A stretch of 8,893 nt of DNA. It comes from Desulfohalobiaceae bacterium (GTDB taxonomy: Bacteria; Desulfobacterota; Desulfovibrionia; Desulfovibrionales; Desulfothermaceae). The notes under the pieces were generated by a model. That model did not search any database and was not told the origin of the DNA. It saw nothing but the letters and a program-made list of their open reading frames with translations. The stretch covers positions 1 to 8,893 of the forward strand of contig JAIPDU010000054.1 of assembly GCA_021737525.1 (NCBI GenBank), given 5' to 3'. The stretch's first letter is position 1. The number at the start of each line of letters is the position of its first letter. Of the stretch, positions 6,229 to 8,893 are shown one piece after another. The position numbers and the translations under genes were made by a program.

Positions 6229-6861
6229 ATGATCGCCATAGTGGACTACGAGGCGGGGAATCTGACCAGTGTCAAACGCGCGCTGGACTACCTGGACATC
6301 CCCAACCGGATCACAGCCGAGGCGGAGACCATCCGGCAGGCGAAGGGCATCATCTTCCCCGGAGTTGGCGCAGCAGGGCAGGCCATGCGGACCCTGCGGC
6401 GCACCGGTCTGGACGATCTTCTCCGCGAGCGCGTGGAAAGGGGGGTCCCCTTTCTCGGTCTCTGTCTGGGGAGCCAGATCGTTCTCGAGTCCACCCCGGA
6501 GAACGATACCCGGGGGCTGGGGCTCATCCCGGGACACTGCCAGCGGTTCCATCCGGATTTCACCGAGGCGGGTCTGCCTATCAATATTCCCCATATGGGA
6601 TGGAACGCGGTCAACGAAACGGACAGGGCACCCTCCCTGTTCGCCGGGATCGAGGAGGGGGCCGAATTCTATTTCGTCCACGCCTATTATCCCGTTCCGG
6701 AGGCACCCTACCGGCTGGGGAGCACGGAGTACGGGACCAGCTTCTGTTCCGTGCTGGGCCGGGAGGGCCTGTGGGCTGTTCAGTTCCATCCGGAGAAGAG
6801 CGGACGGCCGGGACTCACCCTGCTGGACAACTTCAACACCTATTGCCGGGAAGCGCGCTGA
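6229..6861 (+). CDS. hisH: Imidazole glycerol phosphate synthase, glutaminase subunit
   Basis: HisH hydrolyses glutamine and passes ammonia to HisF, which makes imidazole glycerol phosphate (histidine pathway) and AICAR (returned to purine synthesis). The 210-aa length is standard. The class I amidotransferase triad is complete: Cys79 in PFLGLCLGSQ, His187 and Glu189 in VQFHPEK. The oxyanion-strand PGVG motif is at 44-47, and PHMGWN (121-126) and YFVHAYY (148-154) are typical HisH blocks. The nucleophile elbow reads CLGSQ where CLGMQ is common, a mild variant. The start ATG at 6229 matches the family N-terminus (IAIVDYEAGNLTSV) and has a modest GAAGGG about six bases upstream. The stop codon overlaps the hisF start, so the two subunits are translationally coupled. 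No other his genes are in the window. Confidence 0.96.
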   Translation: MIAIVDYEAGNLTSVKRALDYLDIPNRITAEAETIRQAKGIIFPGVGAAGQAMRTLRRTGLDDLLRERVERGVPFLGLCLGSQIVLESTPENDTRGLGLIPGHCQRFHPDFTEAGLPINIPHMGWNAVNETDRAPSLFAGIEEGAEFYFVHAYYPVPEAPYRLGSTEYGTSFCSVLGREGLWAVQFHPEKSGRPGLTLLDNFNTYCREAR

Positions 6862-7640
6862 TGTTGTGCAAGCGTATCATACCCTGCCTGGACGTCCGGG
6901 ACGGTCGCCTGACCAAGGGGATCAAGTTCGCCGGGAACGTGGACATCGGGGACCCCGTGGCCACGGCGCGGGCCTACTACGAGCAGGGGGCGGACGAGAT
7001 CGTGTTCTACGATATCACCGCCTCCCACGAGCGTCGGGAGATCATGCTCGACGTGGTGGACCGGGTGGCCTCGCAGATCTTCATTCCCTTCTCCGTGGGC
7101 GGAGGCATCCGCTCCGTGGAGGACATGCGGGCCGTTCTTTTGAGCGGCGCGGAAAAGGTCTCGGTCAATTCCGCCGCAGTCAAGGATCCGGATCTGATCC
7201 GCCGGGGGGCCGAGGCCTTCGGCTCGCAGTGCGTGGTTCTGGGGATGGATGTTCTCCAGGTGGAACCGACGGGGGATGCGCCCTCGGGATACGAGGTGGT
7301 CATCCACGGCGGACGCAAGCGCATGGGCATGGACGCCCTGGAGTGGGCCCGCGAGGCGGAACGCCTCGGAGCCGGGGAGATCTGCCTCAACTCCATCGAC
7401 GCGGACGGGACCAAGGACGGTTACGAATTGACCCTGACCAGGCTTATCGCGGACACGGTACGCATCCCGGTCATCGCCTCCGGGGGAGCGGGAAACCCGC
7501 AGCACATGGTGGAGGCCGCCACCACGGGCCGCGCCTCGGCCGCGCTCATCGCCTCCATCGTGCACTACGGGGACTACACCATACCCGGAATCAAGGAAGA
7601 GATGCGGCAGAACGGGGTTCCGGTGCGGATGAGCTGGTGA
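6861..7640 (+). CDS. hisF: Imidazole glycerol phosphate synthase, cyclase subunit
   Basis: HisF is the (beta/alpha)8-barrel cyclase partner of HisH; it uses ammonia and PRFAR to form imidazole glycerol phosphate and AICAR. It is 259 aa, a normal length. The two catalytic aspartates fall at their canonical numbers: Asp11 in IIPCLDV and Asp130 in VVLGMDV. Phosphate-binding loops are visible as FSVGGGIR (78-84) and ASGGAGN (206-212), and NSIDADGTKDGYE matches the family. The ATG at 6861 shares its A with the hisH TGA stop, a one-base overlap typical of coupled translation of a 1:1 complex. The sequence type (FYDITASHERR, GSQCVVLGMD) resembles Desulfovibrionales HisF as I remember it. The gene is followed at once by a heptamer repeat array and has no obvious terminator. 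Confidence 0.97.
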   Translation: MLCKRIIPCLDVRDGRLTKGIKFAGNVDIGDPVATARAYYEQGADEIVFYDITASHERREIMLDVVDRVASQIFIPFSVGGGIRSVEDMRAVLLSGAEKVSVNSAAVKDPDLIRRGAEAFGSQCVVLGMDVLQVEPTGDAPSGYEVVIHGGRKRMGMDALEWAREAERLGAGEICLNSIDADGTKDGYELTLTRLIADTVRIPVIASGGAGNPQHMVEAATTGRASAALIASIVHYGDYTIPGIKEEMRQNGVPVRMSW

Positions 7641-7643
7641 GCC

Positions 7644-7698
7644 GGAGATCGGAGATCGGAGGTCGGAGCCGGAAGACAGAGGTCGGAAGACGGAAGGC
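7644..7698. repeat. Degenerate heptamer array after hisF
   Basis: Three bases after the hisF stop the sequence parses as GGAGATC, GGAGATC, GGAGGTC, GGAGCC (one base short), GGAAGAC, AGAGGTC, GGAAGAC, GGAAGGC. The consensus is about GGARRNC with a 7-nt period. The first two units are identical; later ones drift. I see no coding sense. Between this array and the next (7699-7762) there is nothing recognisable except a CCGCG/CGCGG inverted repeat (7742-7760). Confidence 0.7.
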
Positions 7699-7762
7699 GC
7701 TTCACCGATCCATTGATCCCTTCCCGTTAGCTCACACACAACCGCGCACGGTGAACGCGGAA

Positions 7763-7812
7763 CCGGGAGCCGGGAGCCGGGAGCGGAGATCAGGGCTCAG
7801 AAGCCGGAGCTC
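7763..7812. repeat. Second degenerate heptamer array, next to the tlyA 3' end
   Basis: CCGGGAG occurs three times in a row (7763-7783). After one extra base, it is followed by the heptamers GGAGATC, AGGGCTC, AGAAGCC and GGAGCTC (7785-7812). GGAGATC is the same heptamer that opens the array after hisF. The two arrays fill much of the 190-bp gap between the convergent genes hisF and tlyA, where a bidirectional terminator might be expected. Neither contains a T tract. Confidence 0.65.
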
Positions 7813-7830
7813 GGTTGGATGGTTTGGGCT

Positions 7831-8586
7831 TCACTCGGGTGATCCGAGCAGCAGGAAGTGCTCCTGGTTGCCCTTGGGGCCCTTGGTGCCCGAGGGAAAG
7901 CTACCCAGGCACATAAGGCCCAGCTCCTGTCCGGCGTAGCGTGCGAGCCCGTCCACGGCTTCCTGCTGCAGCTCAGTGGAGCGGACCACGCCCTTGCCCA
8001 CCCGGCTCCGCTCCAGCTCGAATTGCGGCTTGACCAGGACGAGGATGCGGCCTCCGGGGTTAAGAAAGGCCGGAATGCGGGGCAGGATGGACCGCAGGGA
8101 GATGAAGGAGCAGTCCGCAACAGCCAGGTCCACTTTTTCCGGAAGGAGGTCCCGGGGCGCATAACGGAAGTTGACTCCCTCCAGGACCACGACCCTGGGA
8201 TCGTTCCGCAATCTCTGATCCAGCAAGCCCCGTCCCACGTCCGTGGCATAGACGCGGCGCGCGCCGTGCTGGAGAAGACAGTCGGTGAATCCGCCGGTGG
8301 AGGCGCCCACATCCAGACAGATCCCGTCCTCGAGGCCCAGTTGGAAATGGCTGACCGCGCTTTCCAGCTTGTCTCCGCCGCGGCTGACGAAGCGCTGTCG
8401 TTCCCTGACCGTGAAACGGGTTGTGGCAGGAAGGAGCTGGCCCGGCTTGTCCACTCGCTCAGGCTCCCGGCCTTCCCGGTGGCGGAAGACCTCTCCGGCC
8501 ATGATCATCCGCTTGGCCTTCTCCCGGCTCTCGGCAAGCCCCTGTTGGGCCAGCAGCTGGTCCGCTCGCGTCCTGCTTTTGCTCAT
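7831..8586 (-). CDS. tlyA: TlyA-family S4-domain RNA 2'-O-methyltransferase
   Basis: A 251-aa protein of the TlyA (once 'hemolysin A') family. Characterised members use S-adenosylmethionine to methylate ribose 2'-hydroxyls of rRNA. The N-terminus (about 4-63) is an S4 RNA-binding domain (RADQLLAQQGLAESREKAKR). The rest is a Rossmann FtsJ-like methyltransferase: FVSRGGDKL (67-74), the SAM loop LDVGASTGGFTDCLL (91-105), VADCSF (156-161) and VLVKPQFE (183-190). The catalytic K-D-K-E tetrad fits Lys73, Asp158, Lys186 and Glu242, each four residues beyond Lys69, Asp154, Lys182 and Glu238 of Mycobacterium tuberculosis TlyA. It is full length. The ATG at 8586 gives the normal N-terminus; its ribosome binding site is weak (AAGGA overlapping the start). 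It is convergent with hisF and divergent from the aldolase gene. Whether 16S, 23S or both rRNAs are targets cannot be read here. Confidence 0.93.
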   Translation of the reverse strand: MSKSRTRADQLLAQQGLAESREKAKRMIMAGEVFRHREGREPERVDKPGQLLPATTRFTVRERQRFVSRGGDKLESAVSHFQLGLEDGICLDVGASTGGFTDCLLQHGARRVYATDVGRGLLDQRLRNDPRVVVLEGVNFRYAPRDLLPEKVDLAVADCSFISLRSILPRIPAFLNPGGRILVLVKPQFELERSRVGKGVVRSTELQQEAVDGLARYAGQELGLMCLGSFPSGTKGPKGNQEHFLLLGSPE

Positions 8587-8619
8587 CCTTGAAATCCGGG
8601 GAAATAGCGTGGTACAAAG

Positions 8620-8633
8620 ATATTATGCCCTGC
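8620..8633 (-). promoter_or_regulatory. Possible -10 region of the tlyA promoter
   Basis: On the minus strand GCAGGGCATAATAT matches the rnpB promoter segment GCAGGGCATTATAT (444-457) at 13 of 14 positions. It lies 34 bases before the tlyA start codon, a sensible distance for a -10 box (TAATAT, 8620-8625). There is no good -35 box at the right spacing, so the call rests on the -10 match and the shared upstream GCAGGGCA. Confidence 0.35.
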
Positions 8634-8654
8634 TAGAGCCGGGCTCGACAGGCT

Positions 8655-8702
8655 CCGGAAAAAGGCTCCTGGCCTGAACCGGGGCTGGACCCATTTTTCC
8701 GG
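8655..8702. repeat. Perfect 9-bp inverted repeat between tlyA and the aldolase gene
   Basis: CCGGAAAAA (8655-8663) and TTTTTCCGG (8694-8702) are exact reverse complements separated by 30 nt. The intervening sequence is GC-rich and partly self-complementary. Either strand would end the hairpin in a T5 run within the stem. The pair sits in the divergent tlyA/aldolase promoter region, so it could be a paired protein-binding site or an RNA hairpin in the aldolase leader. Confidence 0.5.
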
Positions 8703-8740
8703 GCAAAGTCGGATATTCGTTAGTTAGCGTAAGCGCATCG

Positions 8741-8815
8741 CAGGGGTGAGGAGGAGGAACACCTCCGCCCCTGCCTCGCCTTGGCCATGGAACGGGGCGA
8801 TCCTGCCCGCGGGCA
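8741..8815 (+). promoter_or_regulatory. Structured leader of the aldolase gene: GC-rich hairpin and 12-bp palindrome
   Basis: CAGGGG (8741-8746) pairs with CCCCTG (8768-8773), with GGAGG-AACA-CCTCC inside, giving a stable hairpin rich in GGAGG motifs. Downstream, TGCCCGCGGGCA (8804-8815) is a perfect 12-bp palindrome that could be an operator. It ends 35 bases before the aldolase start codon. No clear promoter boxes were found, so it is uncertain whether these act as RNA or DNA. Confidence 0.4.
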
Positions 8816-8850
8816 AAGCATCTTTTCACTCGATAAGCAAGGAGGCGGAC

Positions 8851-8893
8851 ATGCCACTCACCTCGCCGTCCGAGATGTTTCAGCAGGCCTATT
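8851..8893 (+). CDS. fba: Class II fructose-1,6-bisphosphate aldolase, N-terminal fragment (cut by window edge)
   Basis: Fourteen codons, MPLTSPSEMFQQAY, continue past the right edge. This closely resembles the start of class II fructose-bisphosphate aldolases, which commonly begin MPLVSxxEMFxxAYEGGYAxGAFN; the enzyme splits and forms fructose 1,6-bisphosphate in glycolysis and gluconeogenesis using a metal ion. A textbook AAGGAGG (8839-8845), five bases before the ATG, fixes the start and predicts strong translation, as expected for a central metabolic enzyme. The zinc ligands and the active site lie outside the window, so the call rests on the N-terminus alone. Confidence 0.65.
   Translation, partial: MPLTSPSEMFQQAY

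Noticed and set aside
7834..7848. CTCGG-GTGAT-CCGAG hairpin near the tlyA stop as a terminator.
   Set aside because: It lies inside the tlyA coding region and has no T tract on either strand.
6269..7939. A 556-aa open frame running through hisH and hisF in another frame.
   Set aside because: It is an out-of-frame shadow of two well-identified genes and reads through the heptamer repeats.
8804..8830. Palindrome TGCCCGCGGGCA followed by a T-containing stretch as an intrinsic terminator.
   Set aside because: The palindrome leaves almost no loop, the TTTT lies several bases away, and it sits 35 bases before a strong ribosome binding site and start codon, where a terminator makes little sense.

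Overview
The window reads as a compact, GC-rich chromosomal stretch from an anaerobic bacterium. The HisF sequence (IPCLDV, FYDITAS, GSQCVVLGMD, LNSIDADGTKDGYE), the fused CoA-dehydratase-type activase, and the MEMO-family gene together suggest a Desulfovibrionales-like sulfate reducer. That placement is an inference from remembered family resemblance, not from a search.

Layout from left to right. (1) Positions 1-436, minus strand: the 5' part of an RNase P RNA gene (rnpB) with a good sigma70-type promoter at 443-471. The gene is unusual. A 205-bp block holding a very long P3-like hairpin plus the conserved GAGGAAAGTCC core is present twice in tandem, and the gene runs off the left edge. (2) 474-4700, minus: one very large gene (1408 aa) with two consecutive BcrAD/BadFG-type ATPase modules, a cysteine-rich link, a DUF2229-like module and a C-terminal module. 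It ends a few bases before the rnpB promoter. (3) 4701-5207: a divergent intergenic region with several perfect hairpins, a 50-aa ORF resembling the extreme C-terminus of GroEL, and a terminator-like hairpin with a T8 tract. (4) 5208-6014, plus: a MEMO-family gene (AmmeMemoRadiSam system protein B), without its usual partners in view. (5) 6229-7640, plus: hisH-hisF, overlapping by one base, encoding the two subunits of imidazole glycerol phosphate synthase. (6) 7831-8586, minus: a TlyA-family S4-domain RNA 2'-O-methyltransferase, convergent with hisF. (7) 8851-8893, plus: the first 14 codons of a probable class II fructose-bisphosphate aldolase, behind a structured leader.

The genes do not form one pathway. 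HisH and HisF act together in histidine and purine-linked metabolism. rnpB and tlyA serve RNA processing and modification. The aldolase is central carbon metabolism. The large activase is a probable ATP-driven low-potential electron-transfer protein with no partner in the window.

Two features are most worth a second look. The first is the tandemly duplicated rnpB core with its giant P3 hairpins. The second is a set of degenerate 7-nt-period repeat arrays in the 3' intergenic spaces of the memo, hisF and tlyA genes. I saw no CRISPR array, insertion sequence, phage gene or tRNA.
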